A DNA stretch of 64,000 bases, from positions 72,954,553 to 73,018,552 of the forward strand of contig NC_080168.1 in the NCBI RefSeq assembly GCF_950295315.1, given 5' to 3'. The first letter of the stretch is position 1. The number at the start of each line of letters is the position of its first letter. Positions 54,728 to 63,867 of this stretch are shown here, one piece after another. Under the pieces are notes generated by a model. That model was not told where the DNA came from and searched no databases. It saw only the letters and a list, made by a program, of their open reading frames with translations. A program made the translations under genes and the position numbers. Source of the stretch: Erinaceus europaeus (Eukaryota > Chordata > Mammalia > Eulipotyphla > Erinaceidae).

Positions 54728-55199
54728 TGAAACCTTTCCAGCATCACTATTGCCGGGATAGCCTGAGGGTACTTCTTCCCGAGCTAGTGCTCTCTGGGTT
54801 GGAGATCACTCAACTGGAGCTGATCTAGGCTGCTGTGTGGGAGAGGGATCAGGAACTCGTGCTGCACCAACTTCCGCAGGAGATACACTCTGGAACTCTC
54901 GGAGCTGGAAAGCAATTTCCAAGTGTCTTTAATCAGAAGAGCAGCTGTTTTTATACTCTCCAAGTAGGGTGGAAACAGGATGTGATATAGAGAGGGTGGA
55001 GAGAAAAGTGACTGGTGAAAATCAGAGTGTGACAAGGAGGGGGCGGAACAGGCGAGAATCCTATAACTGAACCACCAATGCCCTGGAGTGCTTTATGTAA
55101 AAGTGATTTATGTAAATAGACCAAAGCTTTGGATCAGTAAAATCCCTATATAGGCATATGGTTAAGCAGAAACCAGGGGGAGATGGCAACTACCCAACA
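54728..55199 (-). mobile_element. 3' LTR of minus-strand LTR element
   Basis: Read on the minus strand it starts TGTTGGGTAGTTGCC right after a polypurine tract (AAAAAGAAAGGGGGAGA, plus 55200-55216). It shares its U3 with the LTR at 14.6 kb, including the tRNA-Gly-like piece. It has TATAAAAA (54955-54948) and ATTAAA (54933-54928), then an R/U5 unlike the other two LTRs, ending in CA near 54728. Length is about 472 bp. Confidence 0.8.
55049..55081 (-). promoter_or_regulatory. tRNA-Gly(GCC) 5'-half sequence in LTR U3
   Basis: On the minus strand it starts GCATTGGTGGTTCAGTTATA and ends GGATTCTCGCCTG. That is about 30 of 33 matches to the tRNA-Gly(GCC) 5' half, with the same A22G change as the copy at 14738-14770. 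Confidence 0.8.
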
Positions 55200-56815
55200 T
55201 CTCCCCCTTTCTTTTTAACTTTTTGCCATAGTATCAGGAGTGCGGGGCACTTTGTGAGGCAGGGAGACTGATAAGAGGCACACCTTTTTTGGGGTTCTAC
55301 TGTCCCTCCTTGCTCAACCTCTCCGTGGAGAGAGAGACTAACAGGATTGACACACCCCTCAGGCTCAAGCCCTTCCAAGCTCAACCATATCCTCACAATT
55401 CCCCAACATCTTCCTCTTACTTAATGGCCATATATAACTGGGTCAATGTCTGTAAAAGGCTTCATCTCTGTCAGGGGAATAGCAGTGTAGGGGTGAACGG
55501 AAACCTGTTGGGAAGAAAGCAGAATGATAGTGTGTAAGTGTCTTCAAAAATAACTAGCACAAGACAGGGAGGGATAAGTAAGAGTAGCAAGAGACAGAGT
55601 GAGCCTGATGGGTGGAGGAGTGGGGGCCTGATAAGCCGAGGGGCTAGAGGGGTGATCTGGCATTGCAAAATCCCGAGTTAGCTGGCGGTAAGTTCTATGA
55701 ACTGCTACAGTCATTCTTCAAGAATCCAGGAGTATAAAAGGAGTGTCCAGCAAGTTCTATAGAAGCATCAGTCCAATGTCAACGGCCAGGAAATAAATGC
55801 CACACGTCTATCTTGATGGAGGAGGACGGCCACCGGAACTTTTCTTCTCTGTAGAGAGTGACCTGGAACCGCCAAAACATGATGGGAGAAACAGAAGCAG
55901 GAAGAGCAGACACCGATGGTTGAGAGAAAGGCAGTAGGAAAGTCTTGTCCTTTGGAGTCTGTGAATCAGGTTCTCCAGATCGTGTCAGGTCACATCATGG
56001 GTTTCGGGGGATGGCTGTAATTGTGGGTGATGTCAGAGGTCAGGGGTCCAAGATGGATTTCTGGGGATTCTATATGAGCAGATGCTTCTTTATGCGAAGG
56101 CTTGTCATAGCTGTAGTCAATTACTTATGAAAAAACTTTGTAACAAATTAGAAGTTTACTACAATTGATAACTCAATGATTATAACTGGTTTAGGTATCT
56201 TTATAATTTTGTGTAAAGGTCATCTTACGTGACCTCATGTAGCAGTCTTTATATAGCAAAGTTTTCATACCGAATTTAAGTTACATATATTGATTCTTAA
56301 CTATTTTTACATTGGGTTTTTAAGCAAACTCAGGTTACTAGAGTTAACACATTTTAGTGACAATTTTTTTTTTTTGGTACATTTACAATATCAGATTGAT
56401 GCCAAATTTGTTGTGGATTAATTTCCACAAGATAGCTTACAGGACATTTTTGGGGGCCCTCCAAAAATGTCCAGTATAGAGAATTTGTATTTTAACTTAG
56501 GAGATGATGAATTGTCACAGAATATTTACAGTTTTACCTTAAACACTCAGTTACTTAAATGAATTGATTTTACCTCTTTTCGTAAAAATGTAACTTCGAA
56601 GTTATGATTTAACTGTCAAGTTAATGTTTACCAAACTTGAAACACGCATATTAAACATATAGTTTATAACACACAGGAGGAGAAAAACTTGTAAATAAGA
56701 TATATCATTTCAAATGTGAATTTAGAACTACTGTCATAGTTGAACCATCTTTACTCACACAGTTTAAGACTAAACATTTCATATTGATATCAAGACTTAA
56801 AAAAGAAATCAAAAG
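55200..56815 (-). mobile_element. Internal region of minus-strand LTR element
   Basis: Minus-strand sequence collinear with the plus-strand copy: GTTATCAATTGTAGTAAAC / GTTATCAATTATAGTAAAC, CACGATCTGGAGAA, GATTCACAGACTCCAAAG, CACTCTCTACAGAGAAG. It has no gag, pro, pol or env that I can recognise, so the family is non-autonomous. The 5' LTR and primer-binding site are not found; the copy ends against the plus-strand copy near 56815. A 12-bp perfect hairpin lies at 56442-56472. Confidence 0.75.
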
Positions 56816-56872
56816 GGGGAATGAACAATTTTTGGAGTGTCGAAAACAACATAGCCCGTCTAAAACAACATA

Positions 56873-56892
56873 TGGCGCCTACAACGTGGGAC
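56873..56892 (+). promoter_or_regulatory. Primer-binding-site-like sequence
   Basis: TGGCGCCTACAACGTGGGAC resembles the tRNA-Lys(1,2) primer-binding site of betaretrovirus-like elements (TGGCGCCCAACGTGGGGC as I recall) with two extra bases (TA) and one change. It lies two bases after the LTR end AACAACA, the expected position. Confidence 0.7.
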
Positions 56893-56916
56893 CAGACCTG
56901 CGCAACTCCCAGATAA

Positions 56917-57513
56917 GTGAAGACTTTGCCTACCTATGCACTATGGTCTTCTCTTTCTACTTACGAAGAGGTTTGCCAAAGCCTCTACTGTTTCATCATG
57001 AGACAGTTACTCTGTCTCTGGAACATTTTGCTCTGGGCCAAACTTTGTTTCCCTGACTGGGAACTTTGGTTTCTTATGACCGGGATCATAGAGCTTGGGA
57101 GATGCACGGAGATTTCTCCTTGGACTTTCTGGATTCCCTCTCCCATGTTTCCTGAGGAAAAGGACTACATTTTGCTCCAGGCCACAGTTTGGTTCTTTAT
57201 GACCGTGATCGTAGACCTTGGGATATGCATGGGGATTTCCCCTGGGACTTTCTGGACTTCTTCTCGAATGTTTCCCATGGAGAAGGACTACTCTAGTTTG
57301 AGGAACATTCTCGAGTACCCTGGCAGTTCCCAAGTATGGAGACATGTGGTTAGTTCTACTCTCCTGATTGGATTCTTTCTTCAATGGGAAGACGCTTTTA
57401 AAAATGGGTGCCTGAAGCAATCCAGCAGGAACAGTCAGAAACACCCTAAATGGAATTTCGAGGACCTTTTTGGACTAGGTCGCCCTCCGGGGATTCTTAA
57501 TCCTACATGGTGA
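56917..57513 (+). other. Open frame over a 144-bp duplication
   Basis: A 198-codon open frame in the leader of the LTR element. A unit beginning ACATTTTGCTC (57023) repeats at 57167, period 144, so the predicted protein repeats MTGIIELGRCTEISPWTFW-like text as MTVIVDLGICMGISPGTFW. No similarity to a retroviral protein is recognised, and the opposite strand is also open (57444-57007), so coding is doubtful. Confidence 0.4.
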
Positions 57514-57729
57514 GATCTTGATAATCTGGTTCAAGTTGCGTTTCATAAGAGAATGATTTGAATGACTGAATTTTTGTTTGACATTGACTTAAAAAAAAAA
57601 ATGCTGGACGCAGCCATGATTTCTAGAGACATCCAGAAACAATGCAAAAAGTTGTTTTTTTCCTCCTTTGATTTCTCTTTTACGTCTTGACATGAATCTG
57701 AAACGTTTAATCCTGAAAACTGTATGAGT

Positions 57730-57792
57730 TATGGGTGGGGCAGATAGTGCAATGATTATGTTAATTATTCTCATGCCTGAGGCTTTTAACCG
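57730..57792 (+). mobile_element. SINE-D head fragment
   Basis: GGGTGGGGCAGATAGTGCAA, TGATTATGTTAATTATTCTC and ATGCCTGAGGCTTT, inserted in the LTR element's internal region. Confidence 0.65.
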
Positions 57793-58307
57793 TGGTTCTT
57801 CTGTTTACCTTTACACATTTTATTGAGTTTAAACTGTTTAAACAACCTTAAAATCATACTAGAAAGGACTTCCAATTATAATGGAGTTATCAATTATAGT
57901 AAACTTCTAATCTGCTACAAGTTTTGTTTGACAAGTAAGTGAATTTCAGCTGTCAAAGTCTTCACATGAAAAAGCATCTACTCAAATAGAATTCCTGGAA
58001 ATCCATTTGGATCCTGTTCTCTGACATCGCCCCCGGAAACCAATGATGAGACCTGGCACGACCTGAAGAAACAGATTCACAGACTCCAAAGATCACTCTC
58101 TACAGAAAAGCAGAATTCAGGTGGCCGACATTCCCCATCGAGACAGACGTACAGCATTTCATCCTCTGACATTTTCTTCTGTGGGCAGCTACTTTGGACT
58201 GACACCTCCATCGGACTTACTGGTACACGCTGCTGTGTTTCTCAAAGACTAACTTCAGCCAATTGCCTTGAGACTTTATAGACCATGTTCACTCGCCTGC
58301 AGGCTCT

Positions 58308-58501
58308 GTCCCAGAGGCAGAAAACTCCCCCTCCTTATTAGGTTATGCCCACAGAGGCATGAAGCGCCCCAAGAGGCAAGAGATGCCCACAGAGGCAGGA
58401 AACGCCCTTTGAGGCAAGAGATGCCCCCAGAGGCATGAAGCGTTCCCAGAGGCAAGAAATGCCCTTTCGCCTGCTAGGCCTTGCCCTTTGAGGCAAGAAA
58501 A
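58308..58501 (+). repeat. 19-bp tandem array in LTR element
   Basis: Units such as GCCCACAGAGGCATGAAGC (58347-58365), GCCCCAAGAGGCAAGAGAT, GCCCACAGAGGCAGGAAAC, GCCCTTTGAGGCAAGAGAT, GCCCCCAGAGGCATGAAGC and GTTCCCAGAGGCAAGAAAT run head to tail to 58460. A 22-bp spacer follows, then one more unit (58483-58501). Odd and even units alternate, hinting at a 38-bp higher unit. The related minus-strand copy lacks it. Confidence 0.92.
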
Positions 58502-58641
58502 GCTCCCCTTGGCATCACACTGGTTATTGCTGTTCGCCTATTTTGTTTTCCATGTCTTATGCCAGTTCTTTTGAAAACGCCTGTACGATATACGTTTCTG
58601 TTCACCCCACAATGGCCATTAGTTAAAAAGAAAGGGGGAAT

Positions 58642-59111
58642 TGTTGGTATGCATGAGACCCCTTCTGTTTCATTTGGTTTAAATCCCCCCTGCTTAACAC
58701 TATTCTATTTACATAACCACTTCATTCTATTTATATAACCGCTGTTAACAAGCACCTCCATCCAGGGCATTGGTTCAATCCCCACTGTTTCATGATATGT
58801 TTTTGCTCCACCCCCCCTCCTTGTCACACCCTGATCCTCTCCTTGTCACACTCTGATTGTCACCAGTCACTTTTCTCTCCACCCTCTCTATGTCACACCC
58901 TGTTTCCACCCTACTTGGCAAGTATATATAAAGACAGCATTGTGAGTTTTAGAGTACTTTACCTTGAGTTTAGCTTAGCTCGTCTTAGATTGTGCTGCGT
59001 CCTGCATGAATAAAGAGATACTGCCTACAGCTCAACTATGAGTCCCTGGTCGTCTGTTACCTGCCCATGAAGCCAGCCCGGCGAAAACAACCTAACCCGT
59101 CGAAAACAACA
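58642..59111 (+). mobile_element. 3' LTR of plus-strand element
   Basis: It starts TGTTGGTATGCATGAGACC and ends CCCGTCGAAAACAACA. TATATATAAA (58923-58932) and AATAAA (59009-59014) give promoter and poly(A) signals. R and U5 match the LTR at 14.6 kb closely, but the U3 differs: the tRNA-Gly-like piece is reduced to GGGCATTGGTTCAATCCCC. Confidence 0.88.
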
Positions 59112-59438
59112 CACTATCACGTACACACACACAAAAACACTGTTAATTGTAACTAGATCATGCATTTTCACTTTTAAAAAGCTTGGGTTAGTATTTCATG
59201 ATACAGTAATTACAAGTCTTGTTCTATGACCAGTTTATTTTGACAATTAATTTAAATGTTTATTATAGGTTTAAAATGTAATAATCCACAAAAAGGGGCA
59301 AACCTAAATAGGGAAATTGCATGATTAATTAAACCAAATTATGATGCATTTCAATACATCTAGTCAGTAAGCTAATTTTTTTATTAAAAACTACTAGCAA
59401 TTTATAATCTCCCAGACAACTATTAGTGTTGTTTTTAA
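59112..59438. other. VWA8: Intron sequence, no feature recognised
   Basis: AT-rich; nothing is recognised. Confidence 0.4.
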
Positions 59439-59439
59439 T

Positions 59440-59690
59440 TTTTTTTATTTATAAAAAGGAAACACTGACAAAACCATAGGATAAGAGGGGTACAACTCCA
59501 CACAATTCCCACCATTAGACCTCTGTATACCATCCCCTCCACTGATAACTTTCCAATTCTTTAACCCTCTGGGAGTATGGACCCAAGATCATTGTGGGAT
59601 ACAGAAGGTTGAAGGTCTGGCTTCTGTAATTGATTCCCCGGTGAACATGGGCGATGACAGGTTGATCCATACTCCCTGGAGACTGGCATA
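59440..59690 (-). mobile_element. Rep-E 3' module, 3' part of an inverted copy
   Basis: Plus strand: TTTTTATTTATAAAAAGGAA, GGATAAGAGGGGTACAACTC, ACCCAAGATCATTGTGGG, GGTTGATCCATACTCC, the antisense E3 end. It stops abruptly at the E5 block that follows in the opposite orientation. Confidence 0.88.
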
Positions 59691-60095
59691 CTTAAATGAT
59701 GACTCTTTAGTCACTACCAGGCCACCTCATCACCTGAGGCCCTAGTCAAGGATCCCTTAAGATTCCTACACAGATATGATGGGCCTAGACCTCTAACAGA
59801 TCCCTCTCATCACTGTCACTGGTCATCTCCATAAGGAACAACATAATGGACCCCTTTGTGGTGTCCCATAGGACCTCGCCCCCAATGTGGATCAACAATG
59901 GTAGGGAATGTTCCACTCTCTGAAGGGAGGTTGGACAACATACTCTACCTATTATCCAAGGAAGATGAGTCCTAAAATTAGCGCAGCCTGAAATGTTGCT
60001 TGCCATGACTACAGAATGTGTGCTCAGACCTACAGGGATGCAGAGGTTACATAGGCTCCTGTGCTGAATATGAGCCCCAGGCCAAATTGGTCAAT
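59691..60095 (+). mobile_element. Rep-E 5' module, inverted against E3
   Basis: GGAGACTGGCATACTTAAAT, GATCAACAATGGTAGGGAAT, CAGACCTACAGGGATGCAG and ATAGGCTCCTGTGCTGAATA correspond to the minus strand of 24195-23790, but here E5 is plus while the joined E3 is minus. That is the layout produced by 5' inversion during target-primed integration. Confidence 0.85.
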
Positions 60096-60295
60096 TGTTG
60101 TTATTGATGTCGTTGTTGGATAGGTTAAGACAGAGGGGGAGAGAAAGATAGACACCTGCAGACCTGCTTCACCTCTTGTGAAGTGACTCCCCTGCAGGTA
60201 GGGAGCCGGGGGCTCGAAAAGGGATCCTTATGCTGGTCCTTGTACTTTGCGCCACCTACACTTAACCCGCTGCGCTACCACCAGATTCCCAATGT
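60096..60295 (-). mobile_element. SINE-A copy, 3' part deleted
   Basis: Antisense: TTGTTGTTATTGATGTCGTT, GACAGAGGGGGAGAGAAAG, GGGAGCCGGGGGCTCGAAA (B box) and CGCTACCACCAGATTCCC head. Confidence 0.88.
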
Positions 60296-60718
60296 TATGA
60301 TTTTTAATGCTTTCTCACAAGAAACTTGTAATCCAATTACAGATGAAATTTAAAAAAGCATTACAACTTTAAAGAAAAAAATCAGTACTATAAAATACCA
60401 TGAGGAACCTAAAAGTTAAGGATAGAGAGAGTTTTCTAAATTCAAGTCATGATTATTTCACAAGAAAGATCATTTTGATTAAGGGAAAAAAATCATCATT
60501 TCTCAATAAGGTGATCTGATAAAATAATTTGATAAAATGCAGCTCTACCTTGAAGCATAACATTTTTACACAAAACCAGAAGATTATTCTTAGGGAGTTT
60601 AGTGGCACAAATAAATTATGTGCCTGTAATGTGATTCTGTTAGCCATTATTTTCATGACAAATATTTCAGATAGCAAATAGGCTTTAATTCTACAAATCA
60701 AATGAAATCAAAACACTA
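60296..60718. other. VWA8: Intron sequence, no feature recognised
   Basis: AT-rich; no feature is recognised. Confidence 0.4.
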
Positions 60719-60721
60719 GAA

Positions 60722-60896
60722 AGGGGGACAGGCAGTAGAGCAGCGGGTTAAGCACACATGGTGCAAAGCACAAGAACTGGTATAGGATTCCAGTTCCAGC
60801 ACCCCCTTCCCACCTGTATGGGGGCGTCACTTCATGGGAGGTGAAGCTGGTCTGCAGGTGTCTATCTTTCTCTCCCTTGTCTTACCCTCCTCTCTC
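60722..60896 (+). mobile_element. SINE-A copy, 3'-truncated
   Basis: GGGGGACAGGCAGTAGAGCA head, ATTCCAGTTCCAGCACCCCC worn B box, a CT block ending CTCTCTCAT; tail missing. Confidence 0.82.
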
Positions 60897-60912
60897 ATAA
60901 ACCCTGAGTTAC

Positions 60913-61077
60913 CTCAAAATCAACTTTTATGTCCTTTAATTTCCTCATTGGAAAAGTTGCCACTGCTCTAAGAACAATCTTTTGAAGTACTTCTACACTT
61001 ATAACTTTGCTGAAAACCTTCTTCCGTGAATTGTTGTCAAGTTCCACTGATAGTTTGCAAACAGATGGTTGGGTAGA
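60913..61077 (-). other. Exon-like open segment, identity unknown
   Basis: On the minus strand 55 codons stay open between an AG (CTACAGGTAG before 61077) and a GT (GAG then GTAACT after 60913). The text starts STQPSVCKLSVELDNNSRKK and reads like a beta-rich protein. It does not match any part of VWA8 I know and has no neighbours. It may be a chance frame or a piece of an old processed copy cut by the SINE at 60722-60896. Confidence 0.25.
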
Positions 61078-61478
61078 CTACCTGTAGACAGTTAGTATTA
61101 CGAGCACTCATTACTCCTTATTGTTCCACTAACCCACTGCTAGCTTTTCCACCAATGATCCATAGATCTTCATTGCTAGTTGACTTTTTTTTTTCCAGTA
61201 GTGGTCATGTAACATTTTAGAAATGGAAAAAGAGAAGGAGCCTGAAAAGATGCTATAATTTGTTTACTTCATCTTAAACTAAATCATGATATTAAAATGG
61301 GCATTTTCCCTTAAGGCTGTCACTTTGCATTTGGGTGAGAACACTGCTCCCTGCAAGTGGAGAATGAGTTGCCCTCAATCTACTAAATGAACCTCAGAAC
61401 ATTATTTCTCTTTATTTACATTGTTTTGATCCAAACATTGGAAATAAGAGTGATGAGAGAAGGCAATATCTATACAGA
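61078..61478. other. VWA8: Intron sequence, no feature recognised
   Basis: Nothing is recognised. Confidence 0.4.
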
Positions 61479-61482
61479 AAGC

Positions 61483-61620
61483 AGCCTGGGAGGTAGCACA
61501 GTAGATAAAGTACTGGACTATTAAGCATGAGGTCCAGAGTACAAGCCCTAGCATTGCATGTGCCAGAGGAATGCTCTGGCTCACCCCCTCTATCTTTTCT
61601 CAAATAAATATCTTTAAAAA
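61483..61620 (+). mobile_element. SINE-C copy
   Basis: CCTGGGAGGTAGCACAGTAG, CTATTAAGCATGAGGTCC, GAGTACAAGCCCTAGC and CTCAAATAAATATC tail. Confidence 0.9.
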
Positions 61621-61639
61621 ATATACAAGATCTTTTATG

Positions 61640-61720
61640 AACAGAGGTGCAGTGAATAATGCACTGGACTCTCAAGCATGAGGTCCAAGGTTTGAGCCCC
61701 AGAGTGATACTTTGATTTTT
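61640..61720 (+). mobile_element. SINE-C fragment
   Basis: AACAGAGGTGCAGTGAATAA, GGACTCTCAAGCATGAGGTC and CAAGGTTTGAGCCCCAG, in tandem after the previous copy. Confidence 0.82.
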
Positions 61721-62855
61721 TTTTTAACTCTGCTACTAGTAAAATAATCTTTAAAAGTGAATAAAGTATTGAGAAACCTTAAAATACCATTGGTAAAGTA
61801 TAGCATTTTTCAAGCTATTCCTGAAGGACCTGAGTTGGATGAAACCAGTAGCTTTGGTCTAACTAGTATTTCTTGAGCTGGGTAGTGTATGCAAGAGTAG
61901 ACTTGTACCTCATTTAATTAACTAAATACTAATCAGTATTTCTTTTCTGTTAGATATGTTTCAATACTTAGCATTCCACTATTCCATCCTAGTGAGAAAG
62001 CTGCCAGTCTCTGTGCCTTATGAAAGTTAATGAGCTACTTAACTATTTACTCTGGTAAGTGGGCAGCTCTAGATTCCACCCAATTTATTTTCTTCAGTAA
62101 CAGTTACAAACATACAAAATAAGAAATTGTCATCTTATCTTAGAATCTCCTGGAAACAATCCATGTAAGAGAGGATTTTAAATTCAGATCATTTCTGGGT
62201 CACTTTGATATTAATGAAAGTTTTATTCAAGGTGGCCTATAAAATCCACTAATGTGTTCAGCAAATATTCTGGACTGCCTATTAAGCAGAATATATCAGG
62301 TAGGATGGAAAAGTAACCAAAACTCAAGGTGCTCTATCTCTCTTTCTTTAGTAGAGAGAGGGCAAACAGATGTCTAAGTCTAAGAGGAGGTAAAAGCTAT
62401 AAATGACTTGTGTTAACAGTTCAGAGAACAGAATAATGCCTTCACACTGAAAGTTTCAGGAAGCCTTGACTAAAGAAGCATATTAAGGACTACTATAGAC
62501 AGAGGAACCATAGAAAATATTTATTCCAAGTGAGCCACATTAGAGGTAAGAAAAAAGCAAAAACCAAAGGCCTTTAAGGAAGAACAGCAATCTACTCAAC
62601 ATCACAGAGAGAGCTGAAAAATCTGGACTCCCAACTTTCTGCTTCTTCACTATCACCACTTCTAGGTTGAAGGATTTCAACAAGCAAAGATGGAGAATGA
62701 AGAGGTCTAACAAGCAAAGATCACAGGTGGGTATATACAACTGGAAAGAAGACATGTTTGGGACAAGAGTTTTGAGAAGAGGAATGAGTGACTACATGAG
62801 CAGAGGGGAGTCAGATAAGGAAGAACATCTAATGACAGTCTGTGTGAAGTAAGAA
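61721..62855. other. VWA8: Intron sequence, no feature recognised
   Basis: No exon or repeat family is recognised. Confidence 0.4.
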
Positions 62856-62859
62856 CTAT

Positions 62860-63867
62860 AGCGGAGAATGGGACTTTCTGAGGTATGGCTACGAACTAAC
62901 AGTGAACAGCAAAAACTCTCTCCCCCCAAACAACAAATGTTGATAACCATCAAATCTACAAACCTCACTAAAATGTAGCTGGGACATCCACAGAAACTGA
63001 TGCCTCAGGTGGGTGCTGGTGTGCATGGTCAGGGTGATAGGAGGTTCAGGACTGAAACCAAGCACTTGGAGGTTGGGAGCTTTGGCAACATATGGCACCA
63101 TTTTGCCTCTGAGTAACAGCAATCAAGGCTGTGCATGGGGCTGACTATGAGAGGAAGTAACCTCTGGGATTTGGCCGATGGCCTCAGGTCAGGGATGAGA
63201 GTCTGCTGAACTGGTGGCGAAGGTCACACCATAGTTGCAGAGGATTTGCCGGATCAGTCAGGTCTGCAACCCAAACCAAGGCAGACAAACAGAAATGTAA
63301 TTTAAGACAGCTGACAGCTAAAAGGTAGTAGTAGGTGGCAGCTAACGATCAAATGATAAACTGAACCCTGCTTCTTTGAACACAACTGCTACCTAGCAGC
63401 AAATCCCTGTAGCTTGAATACAGACTGAAATGCCACAGAAAAGCCATATGTAAACACTATATAGAGTATAAAACATCCTAAGGAAATAACAAGAAACATA
63501 ACTCCAACCCCCACCATCTAATATATAAACAAATTAAAATCTACTAATTATAAGGATAGCACCACCTGTTGCTTTAGCAATAACCAACACAACAAATGTG
63601 GAAATAGCAGAGAAACAGCAAAAACAAACTTCAGAATGTGAGAACTCAGAAAGACAGAAATGAATCAGAAGGACTCCAGAAAAAATTCTGACATAGAGGG
63701 ACTATCAGAGAAAGACTATAGAAAATTCATTATGAAGTCTCTCAAAGAATCTAACAGCATTGAGAAGCAAGTTGAAAGAATATTTCATTAAAGAGTTAGG
63801 GAACACAAAAGAAGAATTTAAAACAGAGTTCTCCAAGAAATTAGAAAACATAAAAGAAGACTCAATG
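62860..63867 (+). mobile_element. L1 5' end: probable 5' UTR and ORF1 start
   Basis: 63700-63867 encodes KDYRKFIMKSLKESNSIEKQ and, in a shifted frame, NTKEEFKTEFSKKLENIKED. These are typical of the L1 ORF1 N-terminal region and coiled coil. The GC-richer block 62990-63290 upstream may be its 5' UTR. The element is interrupted by the SINE at the window end; its remainder would lie outside. Confidence 0.55.

Larger units (their letters stand above)
56797..59111 (+). mobile_element. Plus-strand non-autonomous LTR element
   Basis: In order: a purine tract GAAATCAAAAGGGGGA (56805-56820), a stub of LTR end (CGAAAACAACATAGCCCGTC, TAAAACAACA, to 56870), a primer-binding-site-like sequence (56873-56892), an internal region of 1.75 kb, a polypurine tract AAAAAGAAAGGGGGAA (58625-58640) and a 3' LTR (58642-59111). 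The 5' LTR is almost wholly deleted. No retroviral proteins are recognisable. Confidence 0.8.

Noticed and set aside
57007..57444. 145-codon minus-strand frame inside the plus-strand LTR element
   Set aside because: It is the reverse of the duplicated leader and shows no known motif.
58308..58501. Regular 19-bp repeats, as a CRISPR-like array
   Set aside because: Units are directly adjacent without unique spacers, in a mammalian LTR element.
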